Assembly (NCBI GenBank): GCA_018524725.1
Contig: JAEUWP010000143.1
Location: 124,001 to 188,000, forward strand
Direction of reading: 5' to 3'
Length of the DNA stretch: 64,000 nt
Source: Podaxis mareebaensis
Lineage: Eukaryota; Basidiomycota; Agaricomycetes; Agaricales; Agaricaceae
The notes beneath the pieces were generated by a model, which was given only the letters and a program-made list of their open reading frames with translations, was not told the DNA's origin and did not search any database. Positions within the stretch are counted from its first letter, which is position 1. The number at the start of each line of letters is the position of its first letter. Positions 31,983 through 41,497 of the stretch are shown in pieces. The position numbers and the translations under genes were made by a program.

Positions 31983-33541
31983 ATGGCCTCCCTCGCTGCT
32001 CGTTCTGCCTCCCAAGCCCTCCGTGCTTCGCGCCGCGCCTCTGGCGCCGTTACAAAGGCTGCTCTCAGACCCGCTCAAACTGCCTCCTATTCGCTGCTTG
32101 CGAGGGCTGCTGCTGCTAAGGCAGCCCAGGTCCCTGCTGTCCAGGTCGGTACAATACTTAGTTGGCAGTCGGGGAAAAACTTATATCCGCGCAGGGTGTT
32201 CGTGGAGTCAAGACTCTCGACTTCGCTGGTACCAAGGAGACCGTCTACGAGCGAAGCGACTGGCCTTTGGCTAAGCTCCAAGACTACTTCAAGAACGACA
32301 CCCTTGCTCTCATTGGTTACGGCTCGCAAGGTCATGGCCAGGGTTTGAACGCTCGCGACAACGGCCTGAACGTCATCATTGGTGTTCGTGAGGGTGGTGA
32401 GAGTTGGAAGCAAGCCATTGCAGATGGTTGGGTAGGCCTCTTTTCTTTATGTCTTCATGGGATGTTTTTCACCTTTAGATCAGGTCCCTGGAGAGACCCT
32501 TTTCCCCATTGAGGAGGCCATCAAGAGGGGTACTATCATCATGAATTTGCTCTCCGACGCTGCTCAGTCTCAGACATGGCCTCAAATTGCCCCACTCATC
32601 ACTCCTGGCAAGACCCTCTACTTCTCCCACGGATTCTCCGTCGTCTACAAGGACGACACCCATGTGATCCCCCCTAAGGATGTTGACGTTATTCTCGTCG
32701 CTCCCAAGGGCTCTGGCCGTACCGTCCGTACCCTCTTCAAGGAGGGCCGCGGTATCAACTCCTCTATTGCTGTCTGGCAAGACGTTACTGGCAAGGCCAA
32801 GGAGAAGGCCATCGCCCTTGGTGTCGGCATTGGGTCTGGCTATATGTACGAGACCACTTTCGAGAAGGAGGTCTACTCTGATCTCTACGGTGAGCGTGGT
32901 GTCGTAAGTCGCTTTTTTCGTGCTTGCTGCTACTAGATGCTTATAATGATTCTTTGCGCATTCGCAGCTTATGGGTGCTATTCGTATGTCCCATTCCTCG
33001 CAAGTCTATTTCCTTATCTGACCACCTTGTAGAGGGTCTTTTCCTGGCCCAATACCAGGTCCTTCGCAAGAACGGCCACACCCCCTCAGAAGCCTTCAAC
33101 GAGACTGTTGAGGAGGCTACCCAATCCCTCTATCCTTTGATCGGCCAGAAGGGGTAAGTGTTCGAATAAGTGTCTTCTTCGTTCAGCCGCTCATTCTCTC
33201 GGTGCAGCATGGACTACATGTTCAACGCCTGCTCAACAACCGCTCGTCGCGGTGCTCTTGACTGGGCACCCGTCTTCGAGAAGGCAAACGTGCCCATCTT
33301 CGAACAGCTTTACGAGAGCGTGAAAAATGGTACTGAGACCCGCAAGTCCCTCGAGTACAACAGCCGCCCCACCTACCGCCAGGATCTCGCTAAGGAGTTA
33401 GCAGAGATTGACAACCAGGAGATTTGGCGTGCAGGTATGTCATGTGTCTGGTCCTTATGAAACAACAACTGACTTGGATGTCTCTTTATAGGCAAGGTTG
33501 TCCGCTCATTGCGACCTGACTACAAGCCCGACTCTGAGTAA
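31983..33541 (+). CDS. ILV5: Ketol-acid reductoisomerase, mitochondrial (valine/isoleucine synthesis)
   Basis: Second enzyme of branched-chain amino acid synthesis: NADPH- and Mg-dependent alkyl shift and reduction of acetolactate or acetohydroxybutyrate. Seven exons (31983-32144, 32195-32431, 32484-32903, 32968-32983, 33033-33153, 33208-33434, 33492-33541) give 410 residues. Residues 1-54 are an Ala/Ser/Arg-rich mitochondrial presequence. The Rossmann part has [20 protein letters not shown]. The C-terminal metal-binding helices have [20 protein letters not shown] and [15 protein letters not shown], then [19 protein letters not shown]. This is a short class I fungal form. Exon 4 is only 16 nt and encodes LMGAI. 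The upstream palindrome at 31909-31918 may be a Zn-cluster (Leu3-like) site, but this is weak. Identification is firm. Confidence 0.95.
32968..32983 (+). other. 16-nt microexon in ILV5
   Basis: CTTATGGGTGCTATTC between a TTCGCAG acceptor and a GTATGT donor. It supplies the LMGAI stretch inside the invariant ERGVLMGAIRGLF motif, so it must be included for an active enzyme. Confidence 0.85.
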
Positions 33542-35266
33542 ACTCCTTACTAGTCGTGGCCATGAGCTAAAAGCACCCTTGTGGCGCATTTCTGGTCCAG
33601 TTTGCATATCGGCATGATCTTTCGTGTATTTTTACGTACTTCTAACTATTCCTTCTACGCTTAATCTCATGGCTTTAGACACGAAGCTGGTTGTGTGCCC
33701 TTGAGAATGGAAAAGCATCAATCATTATTTCAAGCTCTCGATTAGCTTTACCTCGCTGGCGATCGGAGATGCATCAGATGCACATTTACGAGAATATTGT
33801 CGGCTATTTTGAAGGCGGGCAGTGATCAAACTGTCATCGTGACATGTTCCGTCCCCGATCGTCCAACTCGCCACAGATAAACCTCCAATCCTTGACATCG
33901 CCCCAGATTTGCGTGACAAGTGCTTGACACATTGAATCTTTCATATGCACGACTTGCGCTCGTTCCAAGGTCATCCGTCGCCAGGCTGGGAACAACACTA
34001 GGCATGGCCGTGCCCGTTGCAGGGACCCAGACGATGAGGAGGGTGTGTAGACGAGTAAGCTGCTAGCAACCCCTATCCATTCTCCGAGCGGGTCAAATTC
34101 ACAGCGAAGGATGCGCTTTGATACCATCGCATTAACGGCCAATAGCCCTGTTCGTGGTCAACTATGCACGATACCTCCCAACCTGGCCGTCACTAAGAAT
34201 GCAAACGTTGAGGAAGACGGCTCCTTCTGTTTGGGCTACGGGGCAGAGGCTCTCGGGTGCATCTCCGACGAACTTATGACATACCCTAGTGGCCTGAAGC
34301 CGTTCGCTGTCAACTTGTTCGGATTAGTGTAGCGGCCAGGATGACTGGGTGCAAGTGAACTGCCTACTACACCCGACCCGTTCAAGGTGCAAGACCGTCG
34401 AGTCCAATAATGGATAGAAAGTGGCCGGGCGTCGCGGAACGTAACATGACATGGCATTGACGCACAGTCGTCAGACCGTATTCGCGGACAAATAGGAGGT
34501 ATGTGCAGGTCTTGGGCATTGTCCAGTACTAGGAGTGCTAGGTAAGCGAATGAACGATAATATGACAACGTCCCTTGGCGTGCATACGAGGGCTTATCTC
34601 ATGCTCATCGCCCGAAGGAGCAAAAGAAAAAAATAGGACTACTAGAGAATATTAGCAAAAAAATATTGGTTCGACTTGAGACTTACGATACGTACAAGAA
34701 TCGATGGAGCGAAACACGTTATGTTGGTCTACAATGACCAGGTGGGAGGGTATGGACAACAAGGAGACTCGAGGGCAGAGCAACATGATCTTGCTGAGCT
34801 CGTGCACCCATGGCATACGATTTCGGGGGGGGGGGGGCAAGCGGGTAGTGAATGAGTTTCTAAGTTCTTTATCCCTATTCTTCGTCCACCCCGAACGCTA
34901 CCTTCGAGCCTTTTGTGGTCATTGTTTCTGCTCTTGAGTTACACTGTTCGACGGAGCGAGATATAGGCCCTGGGCCTTGCCAATATAGCGCAGACTTCAA
35001 ATAAATATGGATTCTACCGGCAGTGTATTGTACAAGGATAGAAAATGTGATAGTCAATATATATGCAGAGGAAATGAGCAAGTGAACAAATGAGATGATA
35101 TGGATTCCGGTGGAATGCGTGCGTGAATATGAATGCTCTTGAATGTCCGTAAAATGAAAAGAAGAAAATGCCAGGTATAAGTTAGGAGGGATGAGAGGAC
35201 CAGGAGCCCACGGTGAGGCCACCCGAGAGGGTCAATCCACTACGCTAGGCATATGCTTAAATATGC
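33542..35266. other. Intergenic region, no gene identified
   Basis: About 1.7 kb between ILV5 and C2H2 gene B (convergent stops). Minus-strand frames at 33834-34142 and 34236-34568 are open for about 100 residues each but have no recognisable domain and no linking splice sites that I trust. A run of 12 G lies near 34827-34838. No gene is claimed. Confidence 0.45.
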
Positions 35267-36650
35267 TTAAAAGCTGCCACGGAAAAGGTTGAAGTCGTCG
35301 AAATTCGTAAGCTGGGAATAACCATACAAGTTCATTTGAACTTGTTGTCCTGCCGTATCAAAAAGACTAGCGGGGTTGGGGGTGAACCAGTTTAAGTCGC
35401 TCTGGGTAGCGACTGGCTGGGAGCTGGCAAACTGATTGCCGAACATGAACTGGTCGTCTAAGGGCTGGGGGAAGGAATTGGATGCGACGTCCGTGAACAT
35501 GCTTAGCTCCTGCGATTGCTGCTGGGAGAAGGATACCAGCTCCTCGAGGCTGGGCAGTCTATAAGTATCAGTGTTGGTCGGGACTTGGAACATCGGGTCT
35601 AGGAAGTTATTGCTGAAGCCGAGTGCAGCAGGGAGCTGGGAGGATTGGTTATAGTCGGCGGTGAGAGTATGCGCGGCGAAAGGTTGTGAGAACGGACCAA
35701 TGGCGGTCCCATCGTTGCTGAAGTTAAACAGGTCCAATCCTAGTCCTAAAGGAACATGATTAATTTCTTTCCAAAAGAGAAAGCGGATGCTTGCGAACCT
35801 GGAGTCTGGACGATGGACTGAGCCTCCGTGTTAGTGGGCTTAGGGGGGAGGAGAGGCTCCACGTTGTCATGGATTAGAGCCTGAGAGAGGAGAGAGGGAT
35901 CAACGACCTGAAAAATGAGAAACTGGAAAGTACATACCTGTGCTGTAAAAGGTTTCTTGGGGAAAGGGGCCACGAGGGTGGGTTCTGGAGTCAAACACCC
36001 TGAAGAGTCAGAGGTATGCTGCGCCTTGGCGCGGCGATTCCTGATAGCGGCGCGGCGCTTCGACGCAGAGCGTTGAGCGCTTGCGGCTTGGAGCCATGCT
36101 GGGATAGGTTCTCCAGCTTTCACGAAAGGCCCGAAGTGGGTACGCCTGATGTGTCGGATCATGGCGCTGGGGTCAATGCAGGTGAAGTCGCATACTGCAG
36201 TCTTGTCTTTATTCAAAGGGAATTTGCAAACTTCACGACGGTCGTCGGTACTTGGTAAATGTCAGTAAAAGCTACTGTGCAGGAGTGAATGAGAGGGTGC
36301 TCACTGGATACGTTCATGGATCTTAAGATTGGACTTCTGGGTGAAGAGGTCGCCACAATATTTGCAAGGGTATTGCCTAACAAAAGAACGAGAGAGCCCC
36401 CAGGTCTCAGTGACAACAATAAAGGTGATTAGGTAAGTCAACCAACCGAGCATTGGGATTGTGGATCAGAGTCTCTTCGAGGTGTCGCTTAAGTTCAGCG
36501 GGGCGAACGAAGTCGCGGTCACAGGTTTTACAGTACCGATCGGCCTAATGTCCAATGTAATGAGTGGGAAGGTGTCAAGGGGGAACATCATGAACGCTGT
36601 ACCTTGCGAACGAAACCGGGCCGGTCATTGAATTTGGAAGGGCGAGCCAT
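35267..36650 (-). CDS. C2H2 zinc-finger transcription factor B, paralogue of gene A
   Basis: Putative nuclear regulator. The first exon is 36603-36650 (MARPSKFNDRPGFVRK). Finger 1 is CKTCDRDFVRPAELKRHLEE plus TLIH. Finger 2 is CKYCGDLFTQKSNLKIHERI plus His. A third finger reads CKFPLNKDKTAVCDFTCIDP followed by SAMIRHIRRTH. Introns fall after the lead exon, after NAR and after ERIH, exactly as in gene A. A basic stretch (SKRRAAIRNRRAKAQ) may be a nuclear signal. The C-terminal half is Gln/Asn/Phe/Ser-rich (SFSQQQSQELSMF, LTNFDDFNLF), likely for activation. The two genes lie in opposite orientation 14 kb apart. Coding similarity is strongest in the fingers, but promoter similarity is unusually high. 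Target genes are unknown. Confidence 0.88.
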
Positions 36651-36960
36651 GGCAAGACGATGACAAGGATGAGCAAGAGTAAGAGAGCTAGTCGCGAGAG
36701 GAGTGGAACAATGTCCAGAAGGTCTTCAGAGGAGTCGAGGAGTCCTTGGTTGCGTGGACCCACAGCGCCGTGGGCGCTCAGCTTTATACCATCCTGCAGC
36801 ATAGGCGGATTGGTCTTGGCCTGGTTTTCAAAATTCCTTGATATAGCAGGTTTTCTGAGAATTACTTTGTAGAGGAATTTGATGGATTGGTTCGGACATG
36901 GTTTTCGCAAAAATTACTGGGAATGGCATGTTTTTGTTGGTGGATTGGACTTGATTGGGC
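36651..36960 (-). promoter_or_regulatory. Promoter of C2H2 gene B with duplicated CCAAT modules
   Basis: On the minus strand two CCAAT boxes begin at 36890 and 36813 (77 nt apart), inside modules of the form GAAAACC.GGCC.A.ACCAATCC. A TATAAAG box begins at 36788, 25 nt after the second CCAAT and 138 nt before the ATG. An imperfect palindrome follows at 36774-36759. Two further ATTGG sites lie at 36944-36948 and 36954-36958. The spacing matches gene A almost base for base. Confidence 0.7.
36759..36774. repeat. Imperfect palindrome after the TATA box (gene B)
   Basis: On the minus strand CCCACGGC-GCTGTGGG: 8-bp arms with one mismatch. It begins 14 nt after the first base of the TATA box, as in gene A. 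Confidence 0.65.
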
Positions 36961-37164
36961 CCACATCAGAAAAGGCGCTCGATATGGAAGTGCCCCGAGG
37001 GAGGAATAGGACCGTCAGCCAATAATGGCAGACCTGAAGACCACCACATGCTGATTAGAGCACCATAAACTGACGAAAATTGCCTTTCTTAGACTCACAG
37101 AATTTCCTTTTTGTTTGCTGAAGCCGAACAGGTATCGTGCCCGAGGTCCTTGAGTGGCTGTGAA

Positions 37165-37495
37165 TCAAAGGAATGATGTTCCCAGTGGTCGCCCCGGTAC
37201 TTGCTGCTTTCTGACCCGGCATTTCGGGTTGGAATACTGACATATGTAACAGTCCCCTACAAGGTGCATTTGTTAAATGGTTACGCAAAACAGTCTAGAC
37301 AGACTTACCCGTCGTAGTAGAGCCTGCAATGCTCGAGTTCAATGAGAGATATCGTAACGGGCTGGTTGAAGCAATTCGACGCGTCCCAAAATCTTCAGGA
37401 CCCCAGGAGTGGCGCCCAATGAGGCGCGCAGGACCCCGAGCTACCTGAGCCACGAGACAGAGAATAGAAAGCCTAGTGCATGCGAGCACTGACAC
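37165..37495 (-). CDS. Possible small two-exon protein, unknown
   Basis: A candidate of 92 residues: exon 37309-37495 (starts MSVLACTRLSILCLVAQVAR), a 52-nt intron with a strong GTAAGT donor and a CTTGTAG acceptor, and exon 37165-37256 ending GRPLGTSFL. The N-terminus is hydrophobic and Arg-containing, possibly a mitochondrial or membrane lead. The second exon has CYICQYSNPKC. I recognise no family, and the region could equally be promoter sequence. Support is only the matching splice signals and frame. Confidence 0.22.
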
Positions 37496-37942
37496 ACCGT
37501 GTTGGGAAAAAGTAAGGCAAGAGGAGAGTCATCTCAACTCATCGGCGGGTGACACGAGGAAACAGCTGTAATAATAAAGCCAAGAAGTTCATGGCTAAAT
37601 ACCAATATAAACAATCTGGAAGAAATAATGCAAATCGAGCAGGAGTAACTTGATCTTTACGGCCTTTAAGGGTAGGGAAGACGGCAGCACATGGTTGAGT
37701 CCAGGGAGACGAAATTGTTCCAAGAGCAAGGAGGGGAACCAATTTGCATCGATACAGGGCCAGATGCCTTGGGAGGTAGGACTCAAATATTATGAGGACG
37801 TTGCGAACGCAAAGAGGCGTAACCTTGGTTCTCCCGGTTCTCAAGGCGAGTGGAGTATCAGACGGATGGGTGCTGATTGAAGTCCTCCGTTTCCTGAGGA
37901 GGAAGTGAATTAAACATGTCTATTCATTGATGACATAGCATT
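37496..37942. other. Intergenic region, no gene identified
   Basis: About 450 bp downstream of the complex I subunit gene (its 3' end). Open frames here overlap on both strands without domain similarity or splice support. Confidence 0.45.
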
Positions 37943-38294
37943 TTAAATATCAATGCGTTTATAGCCCTTGACCTACAAATGGTGAATGATAAATGTATGC
38001 CGTCGCGACAGTTGCAGCCTTGACATACCCTGTTGTCCTGTAACATCTGGATGTACTTGTCTGCTAGCCACTTGCAATTCTCGTAGTGGTTTACCCCCTC
38101 TCCTTTCTGGCATTTTTCGAGTTCTTCACGGACAAGTCGGGCTTCCATTGCTTTGACCCACGATTCGCGGATGTGGTGGTCACGTTCCGCGAGTTTCTCT
38201 ATGAATGTATTTGAGCAAAATAGTATACAAGCGTGCAAAAGGCAATTCTTAACTTACCCTTAATCTGGGCTGTCCTCGCCTCGTCGAAGGGCAT
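37943..38294 (-). CDS. Complex I 12 kDa subunit (NDUFB10/PDSW-like)
   Basis: Accessory subunit of mitochondrial NADH:ubiquinone oxidoreductase, the fungal counterpart of NDUFB10 (Neurospora nuo-12.3). Three exons (38258-38294, 38029-38198, 37943-37972) give only 78 residues. The protein starts MPFDEARTAQIKEKLAERD and carries IRESWVKAMEARLVREEL. A Cys pair typical of the twin-Cys subunits follows (KCQKGEGVNHYENCKWLADK), then a KGYKRIDI end encoded by a 30-nt last exon. No presequence is expected for this intermembrane-space-exposed subunit class. It diverges from the enoyl-CoA isomerase gene with 309 bp between starts. Confidence 0.82.
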
Positions 38295-38603
38295 GGTGGA
38301 TGTTGGATGGATGGATTGTGTTGTATATTGTTTGGTTGAACGGGTGTTTGCTCGGAATGCCGGGAGTGGCAGGAATGCTGTAGGCACTCCGCCGCAGCCT
38401 TTACTTACTTACAAGCTAGCTGTCTTCACAAATTCTCTTCTCTCTGGCGTGTTTTTCTTAGTTTTGCGGACTTAGGCTGAGAAATGCCTGCCGCGCAATC
38501 GGCTAAGTGAGCGAACTTGGCCAACGTAGCACTATCACATGGCCGCTTGCACTTAATTTAAGCAATAAAGGGGTCGTCACTCCCTGCATTAACCTCGAGC
38601 AAT
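38295..38603. promoter_or_regulatory. Divergent promoter region, complex I subunit / enoyl-CoA isomerase
   Basis: 309 bp between opposing start codons. No TATA box is evident. The segment must hold both promoters. No repeat seen. Confidence 0.4.
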
Positions 38604-39734
38604 ATGGCATACTCCTATCCTCTTCGCCTTCCTGCAGACAATCCTATCGTCACTCTCACCAACCGTGCGTACTCTCACGACCACAACAAATCATTGTTCA
38701 AACCCCTTGACAGCTAAACCCCACCTTTGGGTCATTGAACTCCATAACGGTCAGGACAGCAGGCTCACCACAACTCTAGTCAACAAAGGGTTGCGTCCAG
38801 CGCTTGACGCAGTTGAGAAACACTGGAGGGAACGATGGAGGAAGGCTTGGGATGACGGTAACAAGGAGGGTGGTCGAGGAGCGCTGATTATTGTCGGTCG
38901 CCGTGACCAGGACAAGTTCTTTAGCAATGGTAAGACCATCTCATACTTCAGCTGACGATAGTTAACAACTACTCTTCAGGCCTTGATATTGAGAAAGTCC
39001 GTCTTGATCCCAACTTCTTCCCAGGTACGATCATTCGTACGATTGCCAGTGGGTTGGCTTACCCCTGCTATAATAGAAACTTTCAACCCCCTCCTGACAC
39101 GCCTCCTCTCGTTTCCAAGTATGTATCGACAATTTAGCCTTCTAAATAGTGCTGATCCAATTGTAGTTCCCACCGTTGCTGCTATCAACGGACATTGCTA
39201 TGCCGGAGGCTTCATGCTGTCGTTAGCGTGCGATTACCGTGTCATGACAGATGGTAGTAAGCGTAATGCCTGGCTCTGCATGAACGAGGTACGCTTTGGC
39301 TAACCAGGATACCTACGGGGACTAAGACGCGACTAGGTCCACTTCGGTGCCGTTTGGCCCCTATCCTTCACCGCTATCCTCAGAGCGAAGTTTGGCGACC
39401 ACCGTCTGCAGCGCAAGATCGCACTTGAGGGCCACCGCTTCGTTCCTAGTGAAGCGCTCTCAGATGGCATACTGGATCATCTGGTGACTGGCAACACTGC
39501 TGCCGTGCTAGCGAAGGCCGAGGAAGTCGCTGATAGGATTAGTATCAACGCTTCAGCCGGTGTCTGGGGCTTGATCAAGGTACGTTCCAAGAAACCTTTT
39601 AGAGTTCGCCGGTGTCGCTGATCTGGCTGCGTTGCTAGTCGGACCTTTATCGTGATACCGTGGAAACTATCAAGAAAGACCTGCGATCCACAAATCCGAT
39701 CCTTGAGGATGATGCTGCTAAAGCTCGACTGTAA
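38604..39734 (+). CDS. Peroxisomal enoyl-CoA hydratase/isomerase (delta3,delta2-enoyl-CoA isomerase-like)
   Basis: Crotonase-fold enzyme, probably moving double bonds during beta-oxidation of unsaturated fatty acids. Seven exons (38604-38664, 38714-38929, 38980-39024, 39077-39118, 39167-39288, 39337-39579, 39639-39734) give 274 residues. Core motifs are HLWVIELHNGQDSRLTTTLV, ALIIVGRRDQDKFFSNGLD, and the oxyanion-hole block TVAAINGHCYAGGFMLSLAC. ACDYRVM is followed by CMNEVHFGAVWPLSF, as in the plant and fungal ECI branch. The C-terminus KARL ends in ARL, which fits the PTS1 peroxisomal signal. The third and fourth exons are only 45 and 42 nt. Hydratase activity cannot be excluded. Confidence 0.88.
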
Positions 39735-41497
39735 TTGATACGCACGCGTTCGTGGTCATTTGGCTAGGTCTAAGGCTCAAGCGCAGTTAGTCCTTCGCTC
39801 ACCACTTGGATATTTGGTTGCCCACGACATTCTATTAAATATTTTTTCTACACTATTTTGAGCTGCTTGACCCAATCCCATGGCTTTGTTGTGCTTCAAC
39901 AATTACTTTCCCCACTCTCCATCTCGACTGTCGTCTGGTCCAATGCACTGCTCAGATTCGTCGATGCATCGCCGCTCAACTAGAATGACATGATGCAAAA
40001 CACTATCCTTGCGGACCGGCGCAAAGGCTTTCGTGTCGTAGCTTTACCTCGTTTGTCCTCATCGCCCTGGATTTTCAGGTGATGGTGGCTACATATTGAA
40101 GCTCCTGATATCCAAGACGATATTCATCACGAACATCACGGCAAGGAATCCAGGAAAACTTGTCCAGTGACTTGCGATTGCAGACATTTTCGCTGGACGT
40201 GAAACGCAACTGTTGCCACCGACGTCATATGACCTCTGCGCTTACCCTATGCTCTCTTTGCAATTACATTGCCGGCAACGAATGTTCATGTATATAATTA
40301 TTGCTCATACCTTACACTCGGACTAGATTTGCTAGTTTTTGGTTCCGTTTATAACATGGATACGGTCAAAGAAACAATGTCACTCCCTTTTTAAAACCAT
40401 TGTATTGTCCCAGTATCTATACTACATGACAGACATGATACATAATGTCCCTCCCTATGTGGGTAGTTGAGTGCTATTCTAATGCCAAAGAAGTGATGCT
40501 CTAAAAGATTACACCGAACGCAGATTGCTCAAATCGGCTACTCAGACTTGTAATGTCGGCTTGCACTCAGAGCTCCTCGTGCTCCTTGCCAAATTCTCTC
40601 GAACTCATGGAAGTAGAATCGGGCCTCTCCCTTGGAGCGGAGCCAAACCATCCCCCCCCCTAGTTACTCCAGCGAAACAGAACAGCTTCTCTGTAGCTTT
40701 CATCGTCATTTTGACGTATGGACGGTTTCTACATAACCATGCTTGAGCAAACCACATACAAGTTGAGATTCTAAAGAAAATCCTCGGATGCTTCGGAGAA
40801 TGTGTGTAGGCGTGGATTCCTATTTCCATAGGCGTTGCGTTGGAAACATACCGTGAGCCGTGAGCCGTGATTAGAACACGGATAAACGATGCCCAGTCTT
40901 TGGTCTTTCACGTAGACGGAACGCTGAGTGTTGATGGTAGGCATCTTGTGCGCGAAAGTAATGTGATGCTCTCTGGCTGACCTCAAATTCGATCGATTTT
41001 GGCTTCTAGACGATGCCGACAATGCTCGAGGACCCGTTGATTGTGACCATCTTGATTGTTGCACCACGCATCGGTCTTCGTGAGCACGGTCCTGGTGCGA
41101 TCTCCACTGATCCCACCTGGGCCTTGGTACTTTTTCCGTTGGACAACAATCATTTGGTCTTGCCGGCATCATCTTGTTGTCATGGCCAAATCTGTCAAAA
41201 GGTGTGCTAATTTTATGCCCATATTTATTTGCAATTGAGCTGATTGAGCGATGCAGATGGAAATGGCTTGATGGAATGCTGGTAGAACCATTCAATTCAC
41301 ATGCACTCATATATATCCAGTGCAGTCGATGGGTGATCGTTTCCACACACCTTTTCCTCCCCCACTCCTCGTGGTTTGTGCTCCAGGCAGGGCATCTCTT
41401 CCTTCTTTCATATTTGACTTTTTCTTCCCTTCAGCGGTCCCTCTTGAAGAGGTCTTTAGTGCACTTGTTCAATCTTTAGTATTGTTAACTACCCAAA
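39735..41497. other. Intergenic region, no gene identified
   Basis: About 1.76 kb between the isomerase and the first aspartic peptidase. A minus-strand frame at 40771-41346 is open for 191 residues but has low-complexity His/Arg/Ser composition, no domain and no splice extension, so it was not called. A short GTGAGCC direct repeat lies near 40854-40870. A TATATAT at 41310-41316 is about 185 bp before the protease start and may be its TATA box. Confidence 0.45.

Noticed and set aside
33834..34568. Two adjacent minus-strand frames that could be a degenerate gene
   Set aside because: No shared splice sites, no domain and no homology that I recognise.
34827..34838. Run of 12 G
   Set aside because: A simple homopolymer in non-coding DNA, possibly an assembly-sensitive site, with no further structure.
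40771..41346. 191-residue open frame on the minus strand
   Set aside because: Its composition is His/Arg/Ser-rich, there is no domain and no splice extension, and part of it overlaps the likely promoter of aspartic peptidase 1. Long chance frames occur in GC-balanced fungal DNA.
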